Shown: positions 1 through 9,913 of the stretch, piece by piece
Position numbering within the stretch: position 1 is the stretch's first letter
Layout: each line of letters begins with the position of its first letter
The notes under the pieces: generated by a model
Told to the model about the DNA's origin: nothing
The model's database searches: none
What the model saw: only the letters and a program-made list of their open reading frames with translations
Made by a program: the position numbers and the translations under genes
Assembly: GCA_030220185.1 (NCBI GenBank)
Contig: JASPKZ010007297.1
Coordinates: 962,001 to 1,026,000 of the forward strand
Length of the DNA stretch: 64,000 bases
Reading direction: 5' to 3'
Source: Diploptera punctata
Taxonomy: Eukaryota; Arthropoda; Insecta; Blattodea; Blaberidae

Positions 1-123
1 CAATTGTGAATATAAACCATGAGGGAACCAATCAGACACACACCAAAAAATTCGTCAAAATCGGTCCAGTCGTTTAGGAGGAGTTTAGTGACAAACACAC
101 GTACACAAGAATTATATATATTC
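1..123. repeat. Probable transposon end, class unknown
   Basis: The stretch contains a phrase of the type 'atcggtccagtcgttta' followed by an ACAAAC/ACAC-rich tail and an AT run. Such phrases are common at the ends of dispersed insect repeats. It is cut by the window start, so class and orientation cannot be set. Confidence 0.3.
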
Positions 124-440
124 TATCGTAATTTTGTCCGAGGGCAGGTCTTTCGCTGCAATCATAGCATTTTCATGCTAGCTTTGCAGTTTTACTAAGG
201 AATTATAGGTGTGGTAGCTTCCCGTTGCTTTCCACACCGGTGAAGGATGATAATGATAAGGATGATGATGATGGCAGGATGATTTCCGGGGACCGTTGGG
301 TTCTAAGCTTCCTGATATTTGTCTTACAGGTAAGTAAAAACTCAAAAAAAAGATTTCACCCAGGAGTCTGCCCCTTCAGGAATCGAACCGGGCCCGCTGC
401 GTGTCATTAAGGCAACATGCTACCTCGAGATCACAGCGAT

Positions 441-443
<3 letters not shown>
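124..443 (-). mobile_element. SINE-1 copy a (tRNA-derived SINE)
   Basis: Reverse-oriented member of the commonest SINE here. The family has a tRNA-like head (B box GGGTTCGATCCCCGG), then TTTTTATCGGGGTTTTTCC, an ATC/ATT-rich middle, a gctatgattgcagtgaagg segment and the 3' end ACTATGGATGG. This copy is diverged (head 'gggcccgctgcgtgtcatta') and its head abuts a (TA)n tract. The whole SINE is about 330-350 bp. Confidence 0.85.
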
Positions 444-484
<41 letters not shown>

Positions 485-520
485 CGAGATCACAGCGATG
501 GATATATATATATATATATA
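444..520. repeat. (TA)n arrays with a 23-bp SINE-1 head fragment
   Basis: Two TA runs (444-480 and 503-520) flank a reverse copy of the first bases of SINE-1 (481-503, cctcgagatcacagcgatgg). Together with the neighbours this gives two SINE-1 copies facing away from each other across microsatellite DNA. Confidence 0.85.
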
Positions 521-850
521 TGTCCACCGCTGTGGTCTCGAGGTAGCGTGCTGCCTTGTAACGCAGCGGGCCCGGGTTTGATCCCCGGTCGGGGCAGTTT
601 TTCTGGGTGAGGTTTTTATCGGGGTTTTTCACACCTGTAAGACAAATGTCAGGAAAACTTTAAGGCCCAAACGGTCCCCGAAATCATATGGCCATCATCC
701 TTACCATTATCATTATCATCATCCTTCACCGGTGTGGAAAGCAACGGAAAGCTACCACACCTACACAATTCCCTAGTAAAGCTGCAAGCATAGCATGAAA
801 ATGCTATGATTGCAGTGAAGGACCTGCCTTCGGACAGAATTACTATGGAT

Positions 851-853
<3 letters not shown>
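521..853 (+). mobile_element. SINE-1 copy c, full length
   Basis: Complete plus-strand copy from TGTCCACCGCTGTGGTCTCG, through B box GGTTTGATCCCCGG, to ACTATGGATGGATA. It runs directly into a (TA)n tract at 853-889, as if the microsatellite grew out of the SINE's ATGGATGG tail. Confidence 0.9.
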
Positions 854-889
<36 letters not shown>

Positions 890-892
<3 letters not shown>

Positions 893-1304
893 TAAATTAA
901 AACAATTAATGTATTCTATAGAATACATTACGAATTTAAGCTTCAGTAACTGTAGTAAGAGAGCACCAAACTCAGATGAGTTTCCCAGGACCGACAGTGG
1001 AATTAAAGTGGCACTGTATGGGATCCCGAGCGAGTGGGCGGACCAAGTGTGATTGTATTGCTCGGGATATTTATTAGATTATTGTTTGTGGAGCAGATGG
1101 TAACTTGGTTACTCGAAATCTCATTAGACGAAATAAGGAAACAAGTCCGAGATTATTGAGTTAGTTCAACATTCAGAATTACACCACCACAACAACTAAC
1201 GTGACTCAGCTCATAATCGTGAGGTTCTGAGTTCAAACCCCGTGTCAAACAAGTTGAGTTTATTTCCTGGTTTTCTTGGGTCATCAAAACAAATCCTAGG
1301 TTCG
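890..1304. other. Anonymous DNA with a short palindrome and a tRNA-like scrap
   Basis: No coding region recognised. Positions 908-929 are a perfect 22-base palindrome centred on TTCTATAGAA. Around 1192-1245 there is a tRNA-like B box (GAGTTCAAACCCC), possibly the head of another decayed SINE. Nothing else stands out. Confidence 0.4.
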
Positions 1305-1430
1305 ACCCATTTCATCATCATCATCATCCTGACAGGTCATTTGTCCTCGAAGGACTGTTACAATCTACTGAAATTTTCCTTCCACCTCTTCATGGGTCGT
1401 CCCAATGCTCTCTTCCCATGTGTGATATAG
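1305..1430 (-). mobile_element. LINE-B 3' end fragment
   Basis: Reads on the minus strand as GKRALGRPMKRWKENFSR, the basic C-terminal tail of a LINE polymerase, followed by a (GAT)n-type 3' tail at 1314-1329. The same family ends recur near 27.6, 32.7, 47.0 and 59.1 kb. Confidence 0.6.
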
Positions 1431-1455
1431 TTTAGGATTCCCTTGGGATGTCAAT

Positions 1456-1975
1456 ATGCATTACAGGGACTCTTGTTGTCCCAATAAAAAACATTAAACT
1501 GAAAATATATAAAACTATTATTCTCCTAGTTATATTATACGGATGTGAAACATGGACTATTACTTTAAGGGAGGAAAGGATATTACGAGCATTAGAATAA
1601 AGTTCTTAGGAAAATTTTTGGACCAAAGAGTGATGAACAGACAGATGAATGGAGAAAACTGCATAACGGTGAACTACATGGTCTTAATAGGAAGTAGGGA
1701 TGTAATAAGAACATTTACGTTTCGTAGACTGCGATGGGCAGGGCATGTGGCACGAATTGGGAATGAAATATGTGTATGGAAGCTTCTTTTAGAAAAACCG
1801 GAGGCAAAATGTATAGTTGGTAGACCAAGGATGGGGTGGGAGAATAACATTAACAATGATTTTAGGGAAGTAGATTATCAGAGAATGAAAGGAAAGCTTT
1901 AGCTCATGATAGAGATGTATTGAGAGCTTATGTCCGAGCAACTATGAACCTATGGGTTCGATAGTGCCAATGAGA
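1456..1975 (+). mobile_element. RTE-A LINE fragment, C-terminal region and 3' end
   Basis: Decayed piece of the dominant LINE in this window. The longest open stretch (1552-1902) contains RRLRWAGHVARIGNE and KPEAKCIVGRPRMGWENNIN, the C-terminal tail after the reverse transcriptase domain. It ends in the family's 3' signature 'gggttcgatagtgcca' and a short GTTA tail. Frameshifted and 5' truncated; not functional. Confidence 0.8.
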
Positions 1976-1989
1976 TAGTTATTATATTG

Positions 1990-2195
1990 GAGATTCTTCA
2001 TCTGAGCACTCTAGTAACACGTTGTTTCCAATTTTCTTGATAGTTATGGATATGGTTAAGGACCGGGTCTATGGCGAGTTCCTGAAGGATATCGGAATTC
2101 CTTTTAATATCCCACTTGGTATAGTCTGCTGTTCTCCGCATGAATTTCATTTCACTACCATAACATAAGATAGGTCTTGCTAGAGATTTATATTT
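1990..2195 (-). mobile_element. LINE-B fragment, post-RT region
   Basis: The minus strand reads EMKFMRRTADYTKWDIKRN and IDPVLNHIHNYQENW, the conserved region after the RT domain of LINE-B. The copy at 58.9 kb reads MSFMRRTAGYTKWDYKRN. Truncated at both ends; the HINE-like copy at 2226 lies just to the right. Confidence 0.65.
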
Positions 2196-2225
2196 TTATT
2201 TAATAACAATAGTATTAAGATTTAT

Positions 2226-2933
2226 CATAAGTAATGCCACGAGTGATTTCCAATTTATCTAGAGAATTTGGAAATCAAGAGTGGCATTCGTTAGGACTAT
2301 TTAACGAATAAAATTAAGCTGTTTACTCATAAATCATTATTTAACTATAGTTATTTTAAAATATTTATATATTTAATGTAAACGGCGATGTTTTAAAACA
2401 AATGAGAAGCGATAGGTATGCTTCATCTGCTTCTTTTGTTTATCACTGCAACCAGATCATACTATTTATTGCCAAAGGAACGCAATATTGTAAGAATGCT
2501 CTCTAGTGGAGAACAAATGAAACACATCAAACTGTATATTAATTCATTTCTGATGCCGTATGATGTAAATATGACAATTATATTTTTTCTGGATTGTTAC
2601 CTGGGAAAAAATACATTTAAGAAAGTGCAAACAGTGTTTTTTTTGTGGTATAATCAATTGCTACAAATGTTTTTGTATTAACTAGCGCATGCGCCATGTG
2701 TTGACATTCATGCAGTATATATACAATCTGGTAGCCGTATTTCTCACGGGCTCAGTCACTGCAAAATAATGGTCAGACCTGTTCATAATATTAAAAAGGA
2801 GGAGCTTTCTTTAATATGGTAATTATAACACTGATAAATATTTCGTGAAACACGACTCTGATTGGTTGTAAAACAGAAATAATTGAAACGTGATTGGCCA
2901 TTGAGTCCCATTTGGGGCATGAGTTAAATAGTC
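2226..2933 (-). mobile_element. HINE-like element copy A
   Basis: Non-coding 708-bp repeat. In element orientation (minus) it starts GACTATTTAACTCATG and ends in a hairpin followed by GGCATTACTTAT. The inverted sequence GTTAAATAGTC lies about 100 bp before the 3' end. This copy has the short form of the hairpin (apical part missing). No open frame is shared among copies. Termini are set from copies C and D. Confidence 0.8.
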
Positions 2934-3174
2934 AATATATTTACCTAATGTCTTATATATAAGTAAAAGATTAACTCATTAAAGTTTATTACTTTCTTTG
3001 TGTATAGTTTTTTCTCTTCTTTTTATGTAAGTAGATTCGAGCTGTTATTCCTTTGAGTATACATTCTTCCATTAGTTTAATTTTAATTTTATTTAAGTTT
3101 ATTGTATTATTAGACATTATTTTCATTATTGTTCAGTTTGACCAAATAATTAAGTAATTATTTGTATTTTTAAT

Positions 3175-3255
3175 GTAACATATGTTTGTCCTGATGAGTG
3201 GAAGAGAAGGTCACATGGCCTTAACTCCACTAGGCTAAATAAATCTATTCTATTC
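3175..3255 (+). mobile_element. LINE 3' end fragment
   Basis: Contains 'gagtggaagagaaggtcac' then 'atggccttaactccacta' and an AATAAA-rich end. The same 3' end is at 38690-38745. This phrase is typical of LINE 3' ends in arthropods; the clade is not resolved. Confidence 0.55.
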
Positions 3256-3510
3256 AACATAGAGGAAGATGTGTGTGTTTAGAGATGGTTTCATTACGTA
3301 ATCTATTTATAATACCAATGGACGTATTAAAGTTGACAACTATTCCATCAATATCTAATTCTTGTTGAAAATACAGTGTATAACCAAGGGATTTAAATAG
3401 ATTGACTTTCATTTCAAAGCTTCATTAAAAAGACACTATACGGCCTCAGATGTTAAATCGCCCATAATAATTATTTGTTTATTTACATACATACTTATTC
3501 TATGTTTACA
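3256..3510. other. Anonymous AT-rich stretch
   Basis: No recognisable coding region or repeat end. Nothing further can be said from sequence. Confidence 0.3.
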
Positions 3511-4075
3511 CATATTTCTGTGCCTAAAATTTTATTTTCCTTCTCCACTCGTCCCTATCCATCCACTCCATGTTCTCCAGTCCTCTTGTTCTCATTCCAG
3601 TTCTTATTTCTTGCATCCACGAGTTTCGAGGTTTTCCTTTCTTTCTTCTTCCAGGTGGACACCTATATAATATATATACTTTTTTTTATAACCTTTCTTC
3701 TTGCATTCATCGTACATGCCCATACAAATTTAATTGCCTATAGCCTATCTTATATAATCTACTACTGAATATGTAATATTCATTTTTTATCGTATGACTT
3801 TATTTTATTTCATTTTTGTTATTATTATTATTATTATTAATTGTTTTTCCAATTTCGAACAACTTGCAGCTCTCCTCAAGAAATAATCTCCATCGATATA
3901 AGTTTTTGTTGAATTTCCAAGCTTCAGCTCCATATGTGACAGTACTTCTCACTACTGAATTATATACTTGTAACTCAATTTTCCTGGTTATATGTCTGTT
4001 CCATAGGACACCATTTAACATTGCTGTTATTGTTCTACCTTTATTTATTATGTTTTTAATGTCACTTTCTTGTTG
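3511..4075 (-). mobile_element. LINE polymerase remnant, minus strand
   Basis: At 3520-3650 the minus strand reads RTGMRTRGLENMEWMDRDEW, a LINE C-terminal tail. At 3800-4021 it reads VLWNRHITRKIELQVYNSVV then STVTYGAEAW, the conserved region after the RT catalytic core. The two pieces are in broken frames separated by AT-rich DNA. Confidence 0.6.
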
Positions 4076-4279
4076 ATCCTCTTTATCTAATTTTACTCCG
4101 AAATATTCAAATCCATCACATCTACTAATCTTCTAATATTAAATCTTCGGTTTCTGAACCACACCCCATATAAAAGTTGTTTCTAAATTTATTTCCCTTT
4201 TTTATTTCAGGATGTTTCTGTTATATACACAGGTATCCTCAACCAAAATATACAATTTTTTTCTTACACACTTCTCGGT

Positions 4280-4880
4280 CCTGCGTGTATGCTTCAGTCA
4301 TATTTCTCTTCTTCATGTTATCTTAATTTCCCTTTATCCACGTTGGCTTTGGTCTACCACGTTTCCCTTTTCCTGAAGATATCCATTTCAATACTTCTTT
4401 GTTTGTTTCGTTGTCCCTTCTTCTCATTATATGTCCATACCATCTTAGTTGGATTTCTGCAATCTCTTGTACAATACCCTTTCCTACATTCATTATTTCT
4501 CTTATTGTATTATTTCTTACTTTATCCAATTTTGATATTCTTGCCGATCTTCTTAAAAAGTCTATTTCTGTGACTAATAATTTATTTCTGTGTTTTTTGC
4601 TTCAACGTCCATATTTCTGCTCCATATAATAAAATACTCTTCACAATTGTGTTATATATTAATAATTTAGTCCTCTTGATTATAAACTTACTCCATAAAA
4701 TAGAATTTAATATGCCAATAATTGTCTTTGTCTCTATTATTCTTTTTTCGATGTCTAATTCAGATCTCCAATTATCGTATTCGTCCAATAATTTTCTGAA
4801 CATAAACTCCGTATCTTCAAATTCTTGTGCAATTATTATCTGGTCATCCACAAATAACAGTGTATATATTGTATGTGTTG
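4280..4880 (-). mobile_element. Second LINE polymerase remnant, minus strand
   Basis: The minus strand encodes DDQIIIAQEFEDTEFMFRKL, SILLYGAEIWTLKQK and, further downstream, AEIQLRWYGHIMRR with GKRGRPKPTW. These are the end of an RT domain and the LINE tail. Stops and frameshifts separate the segments. It abuts a (TAA)n array at 4899-4936. Confidence 0.65.
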
Positions 4881-4897
4881 ATCCATCTCCAATTGGA

Positions 4898-4936
<39 letters not shown>

Positions 4937-4937
<1 letters not shown>

Positions 4938-5003
4938 TTCCGTCATGCAGGAACTGCTTAAACTAAGCTAATTCCTCAGCAAGTCAAATTTATAGACCGA
5001 TTT
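4937..5003 (+). repeat. 65-bp orphan repeat, copy 1
   Basis: Contains 'caggaactgcttaaactaag' followed by 'ctaattcctcagcaagtcaa'. Similar copies are at 17573-17642 (+) and 39196-39270 (-). Parent element unknown. Confidence 0.6.
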
Positions 5004-5009
5004 TGTTGT

Positions 5010-5290
5010 TGTACTAACTAACTAACTCACTGGCACTATCGCATCTGTAAGTTCATAATCGCACACATAAGCTCTCCACATTATCCCCATTCTTGGCCTA
5101 CCTACAGAGCGTTTTCCCTCTGGTTTTCCTACAAGAAGCTTCCATTCCCGTGTTTCATTCTCCATTCGTACCACATGCCTTGCACATCGCAGTCTACGAG
5201 ACTTAACTGTTCTTATTATATCTGGTTTCCCATAAAGATCATGTAGCTCAGTGCTATGTAATCTTCTCCATTATTCTGCTGGTTTCGGAA
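5010..5290 (-). mobile_element. RTE-A LINE 3' fragment
   Basis: Minus-strand 3' end of RTE-A: GTTA tail at 5012-5028, the 'cactggcactatcg' signature, then the decayed C-terminal coding region including the complement of GKPEGKRSVGRPRMG. 5' truncated. Confidence 0.75.
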
Positions 5291-5404
5291 TATACGAGTA
5301 TATTTCATTCGTTAAATTGAAGGAACTCAATTTCTGATGCCAGTTTATTTTAAAAAGTTGGACCGCTAGCAACGATACAGGCATCCTACCATCTGAACCA
5401 GCAC

Positions 5405-5895
5405 GACGGTGCATATATATCATCATCAGCAGCAGCATCATCAAGGATTAGACGTTAAGGTCTGTTCCGATCTCATGCTAGAATTGGTCTGTTCATCTTT
5501 TACTGGGTCTTCCTACATGTCTTCATCCTAGTGGTTTATAATGAATCTGTTTCCGAATTATATTGTTATCATGATGATCTTGCAGAAGATTTCCGGGCTG
5601 TTGGCCGTGGTCTTGAGGCTTGTAGTTCCCCTACAAGCCTCAAGACCACGGCCAACAGCCCGTAAATCCTCTGGAAGATCATCATAGTAACTCCGGCCGT
5701 GAAAGCCTAAGTCAATATATATAGTTATCATTTATATTGATGTGGTCCATCCATTCATCTCTGTTTTGTGAAATTTTATCTAATTGTTTGAATATATTTA
5801 GTTCACTTCGTATATATTTTCATTTTGTTTTCGATCTGCTATTGTATAGCAGACCACACTCCTCAGAAACCTCATTTCTGACATGTCTATTCTGA

Positions 5896-5910
<15 letters not shown>
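5405..5910 (-). mobile_element. LINE-B remnant interrupted by a hairpin
   Basis: Positions 5405-5560 correspond to a LINE 3' end with an ATC-rich tail, and 5740-5905 on the minus strand read SEMRFLRSVVCYTIADRKQN. The family elsewhere has MRFLRNIAGYTLLDKKRN. The two halves are separated by the hairpin at 5565-5691. Confidence 0.6.
5565..5691. repeat. Near-perfect inverted repeat, ~61-bp arms, 5-bp loop
   Basis: The arms 5565-5625 and 5631-5691 are inverted copies around the loop TTCCC. The inner 43 bp differ at only two positions (core gggctgttggccgtggtctt). GC content is well above the surroundings. The sequence gttatcat lies on both sides, which could be a target duplication. No element of this type was recognised. 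Confidence 0.85.
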
Positions 5911-5933
<23 letters not shown>

Positions 5934-5938
<5 letters not shown>

Positions 5939-6400
5939 TTCTCAACAGTAATCTAACAAGAGGTTGTGATTTTGTGTAATGAAAAACACGACCTCACGTT
6001 GGATTTGGAGTGATTATTTAGCGAATAATACAACTTCAGAAGCTAAAAATAATTATAATGTTTAATATTTACCAAATGTAAGGTTATGTTATTCCGATAT
6101 CTAAGCCGGCTGTATAGTTATAAGTAGCATATCTTTACTGTTAAATATCTTTGGGCTTGGGAAAAATCAATAACACATGAGAAATAACTATTAATAATAA
6201 TGCAGATTAATTATAAAACATTTAATAAATTTTTTAGAGAAATAGAACTAACTTATTTTTGTAATTTTTTAAGTTTTTTCTTTTGCCTTTTCTTGCTGTA
6301 CCATATCGATCGTACATTGTTGAATCGATATCCTTGTCAAATAAGTTAATTCGTGGAGATATCTCTCATTACGAACAGGAAGAGGAAAAATTATCGGTCT
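5934..6400. other. Anonymous AT-rich stretch
   Basis: Follows a TG/TA microsatellite (5898-5933). No coding region recognised. The last bases (6401-6415, atgagttaaatagtg) resemble the 5' end of the HINE-like family, directly abutting copy B. Confidence 0.35.
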
Positions 6401-6417
6401 ATGAGTTAAATAGTGAC

Positions 6418-7146
6418 AAGTAATGCCACGAGTGATTTCCAAATTATCGATAAATTCACGACTCACAAAGTGGGGAGTGAATGTATCTAGAGAATTTGGA
6501 AATCAAGAGTGGCATTTGTTAGGACTATTTAACGAATAAAATTAACTTGTTTACTCACAAATCATTATTTAAATATAGTTATTTTAAAATATTTATATAT
6601 TTAATCTAAACGGCGATGTTTGAAAACAAATGAGAAACGATTGTTACACTTCATTTGTTCATCACTGCAACCAGATCATATTATTATTGCCAAAGGACAT
6701 CAATATTGTAAGAATGCAATCTAATGGAGAAATTTATAACCAACATTATAGGTTATTAAATAATTTCTGATGTCCTATGATGTAAATATGTCAATTATAT
6801 TTTTCTGGAATGTAAATTCCTGAGAAATAGTACGTTTAAGAAAGTGCAAACAGTGGTTTCTTTTTCTTGTGGTATAATCAATTGCTACAAATGTTTTTAC
6901 ATTGTATCACGCAAGCACAATCTGCTAACATTCGTGCACTATATACACAATCTGGTGGCCACATGTAGTCACTGCAAAATAATGCTATGACCTATTCAGA
7001 ATGTTAAAAAGGAGGAGTTTGGTTTTAAAATAATAAAATTAAATTGATAAAATCGAGGTGAAAAACGGCCGTGATTGTTTGTAATTAAAAAATCATTGAA
7101 ATGTGATTGGTCATTGACTCCCATTTGGGACATGAGTTAAATAGTC
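6418..7146 (-). mobile_element. HINE-like element copy B
   Basis: 729-bp copy with the long form of the terminal hairpin (6421-6516). It shares with copy E an internal 'accaacattataggttatta' segment absent from A, C and D, so at least two subfamilies exist. Non-coding. Confidence 0.8.
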
Positions 7147-7658
7147 AACAGTAATTTTCGGTGTCTAACATAGAATCGATGAAGATCTATAAACATTTTT
7201 CAAAAACCTTTTCATTAGAACAACCTCAATGGTTTCATTCTTTCCGAACTCGTTAAAAAGTGACACGGATAATAGAGCTTTGAGAAATGCTATAAAATGT
7301 TACGTGAAATTCGCTAATCCTAAAATGATAATGACACTAACTTGGCTAATTTGTCTTGAGAGGAGAATTACTGCTGCCTTACTGCATTGTGAATAAATGT
7401 GTTTCTAGAGCTGAATACAAAGCAAATGCTGGGGGCTTCAAAATAATTTGCAAGACGTTTACCTTATGCATGTCAGGATATCAAGTTTCATTTCATAATT
7501 ATTTTATTCCAGACTATATGGGGTGTCTCAAAAATTACAATTTTTTATTTTTCCAAATGTCACCGGTAGTCTTTTGACATTTCTGGACTTTTTTTCTCGC
7601 AATGGTCGAACTGTAATTCAATTGTTGAGAACAGGACGCCTGGAAGGTGACGATGAGC

Positions 7659-7660
<2 letters not shown>
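7147..7660. other. Anonymous stretch
   Basis: Open frames here (7356-7577 and a shadow) show no recognisable motif and look incidental. It ends in a (TA)n/(TTTA)n microsatellite at 7661-7720. Confidence 0.3.
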
Positions 7661-7706
<46 letters not shown>

Positions 7707-7895
7707 TTATTTATTTATTTTCATGTCATATTTGCCTTCATTGCCAAATATCAAAAACATATAGTAATAACTAATAACATCCAAAAATACAAGCGTTACT
7801 GCTATAAAGCAAATATTCTCTTTAAATATGTTTACTTATAGTGGCCACAAGATGGCACTTGAGACGATATCCCGCTACCTCTCCTGTATATATAT

Positions 7896-8192
7896 GTGGG
7901 TTCGATCCCCGGTCGGGGCAGTTTTTCTGGGTGAGATTTTTATCGGGGTTTTTCCTCGCCTGTAAGACAAATGTCAGGAAAACTTTAAGGTCCAAAAGGT
8001 CCCCGAAATCACATGGCCATCATCATCAACATCCTTATCATTATCATCATCACCATCATCATCCTTCAACGGCGCGGAAAGCAACGGGATGCTACCACAC
8101 CTACAATTGCCTAGTAAAGCTGCAAGTATAGCACGAAAATGCTATGATTTGCAGTGAAGGACCTGCCTTCGGGTACAATTACTATGGATGGA
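7896..8192 (+). mobile_element. SINE-1 copy d, head truncated
   Basis: Starts inside the B box (GGGTTCGATCCCCGG) and runs to ACTATGGATGGATA. First of three plus-strand SINE-1 copies in a row. It is followed by a compound (TA)n-(TG)n microsatellite at 8193-8333. Confidence 0.88.
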
Positions 8193-8247
8193 TATATATA
8201 TATATATATATGGATATATATATATATGGATATATATATATATATGG

Positions 8248-8333
<86 letters not shown>
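8193..8333. repeat. Compound (TA)n / TGGATA / (TG)n microsatellite
   Basis: TA runs punctuated by TGGATA units pass into about 29 TG units. The TGGATA interruptions match the SINE-1 3' tail and suggest the array grew from that tail. Confidence 0.9.
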
Positions 8334-8337
<4 letters not shown>

Positions 8338-8530
8338 ACCGCTATGGTCTCGAGGTAGCGTGCTGCCTTGTAAAGCAGCGGGCCCGGGTTCGATCCCCGG
8401 TCCGGACAGTTTTTCTGGGTGAGGTTTTTATCGGGGTTTTTCCTCACCTATAAGACAAATGTCAGGAAAACTTTAAGGCCCAAACGGTCCCCAAAATCAT
8501 ATGGCCGTCATCATCATTATCATCCTTATC
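8334..8530 (+). mobile_element. SINE-1 copy e, left half (split by the two-ORF LINE)
   Basis: 5' half of a SINE-1, complete from TCCACCGCTATGGTCTCG to the ATC-rich middle 'tcatcattatcatccttatc'. It stops where the LINE starts. The right half resumes at 13618 immediately after the LINE poly-A, so one SINE was split by a single insertion. Confidence 0.88.
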
Positions 8531-8842
8531 ATGGCGACTGTCAGTGAAAGTGTAGTGACATGTTCATTGTGTGCTCCGATAATAGTGCTCTAAAAAGTGG
8601 TAAGAAAGTGGTGAGTGAAAAATAATTATTTAAATATTGTAGGCCATAATTTTCCGAACAGTTTGAGATAGAAATCTCCTCTCCAGCACTAATAGTTCAT
8701 TAATTATTAACGATAGCATCATTATATAAAAACGCGGCAAGCTAGGTGACTGCCATATTCACATTCACTACAGGGACCTGCGTATCTAGTGTGCAGGCCG
8801 CCAACTTGAATCCAATACAAGGCGGTCATTTCAAATAGAATT

Positions 8843-9907
8843 ATGGCCGACACAGCTGGCAGTGAATTAGTGTCGCTCTTACAAGATCACCTCCAAAAAG
8901 TTAAAAGTGCACTTGAAACCCGAAACAACATGGCGAAAATGACGAAAGAAGAGGCTCTTCTTTCAGTGACTGAAATGGACAAAGCATTAAATAAGGTATG
9001 TGGAATGTTCATGTATTTAGAAAACGAACTGAAAAATGCCCGCACGAAGGTAGCTCGGTCAACCTATAGCGACATAGTACAGACACCTACCGGACAACCA
9101 AACAACTACAGGGATGGCAGAAGGGAGATGCTGACCCCTAGCGGTCAGAACAACGAACCACCCGGTGTCCTGATTGCCACTGCAACGGATCCTAACATGA
9201 ACAGCGACACCATAAAAAAACTCATTAAGAACAAAATTAAACCCGACGAAATTAGAATAGGAGTAAACAAAATCATTAGTATCAAACAAAATTCTGTATT
9301 AATAGAATGCAGATCAAAGGATGAAAGTGCCAGGCTAGAAAATGAAATAATGAACAAAGTACAAGAAGTAACCATCACTAAACCAAAACGGCTCAATCCC
9401 ACAATAATAATCAAACACGTTCCGAATGAAATCCCAGACGAAGAATTAAGTAATCTATTAATTGCTCAAAACCAACTGAATACAGACGAAACATCAGTAT
9501 GCTCAATCAAGTTTACGGCGCGTAAATACAACGATTCCAGGCATGTAGTGGTAGAGCTATCCCCCCAACTGCGCATAGAGGTTCTCCGTAAACAAAAGGT
9601 GAAACTTCACTGGAATATGTGCAAAGTAGAGGACTATGTGGCAGTCACAAGATGTTTCAAATGTCTAGGTTATGGTCACACCTCTCGGGTATGCACTAAA
9701 ACTCAGGTCTGTTCCTATTGTGCGGGCGATCATCACAAAATGGACTGCAGCAACCATCAACCTCAACAGTTCAAGAACTGCATAACGACCAATTCAATGA
9801 CAAATGACTCAAATAAAAAAATCGACACGAAACACAGTGTATTTAGCGAGCAGTGCCCACGTTTCGTAAGAGTGAAAACAATAGTAATAAATAAAACAAA
9901 CTATTAA
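8843..9907 (+). CDS. LINE ORF1 (gag-like, zinc-knuckle nucleic-acid binding protein)
   Basis: Intact 354-residue frame starting at the first ATG after the leader. The N-terminal third is charged and likely helical. The C-terminal part has two CCHC-type knuckles: CFKCLGYGHTSRVC (about residues 270-283) and CSYCAGDHHKMDC (about 289-301). In this group of LINEs ORF1 proteins bind the element RNA and form ribonucleoprotein; that role is inferred from the family. It ends six bases before the ORF2 ATG, in a different frame, so ORF2 would need reinitiation or a similar mechanism. Confidence 0.85.
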   Translation: MADTAGSELVSLLQDHLQKVKSALETRNNMAKMTKEEALLSVTEMDKALNKVCGMFMYLENELKNARTKVARSTYSDIVQTPTGQPNNYRDGRREMLTPSGQNNEPPGVLIATATDPNMNSDTIKKLIKNKIKPDEIRIGVNKIISIKQNSVLIECRSKDESARLENEIMNKVQEVTITKPKRLNPTIIIKHVPNEIPDEELSNLLIAQNQLNTDETSVCSIKFTARKYNDSRHVVVELSPQLRIEVLRKQKVKLHWNMCKVEDYVAVTRCFKCLGYGHTSRVCTKTQVCSYCAGDHHKMDCSNHQPQQFKNCITTNSMTNDSNKKIDTKHSVFSEQCPRFVRVKTIVINKTNY

Positions 9908-9913
9908 TCAATC

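Noticed and set aside
521..560. tRNA gene candidates at SINE-1, -2, -3, -5 and -6 heads
   Set aside because: Pol III boxes are present, but the heads are repeated with full SINE bodies and fold poorly as cloverleaves; annotated as SINEs.
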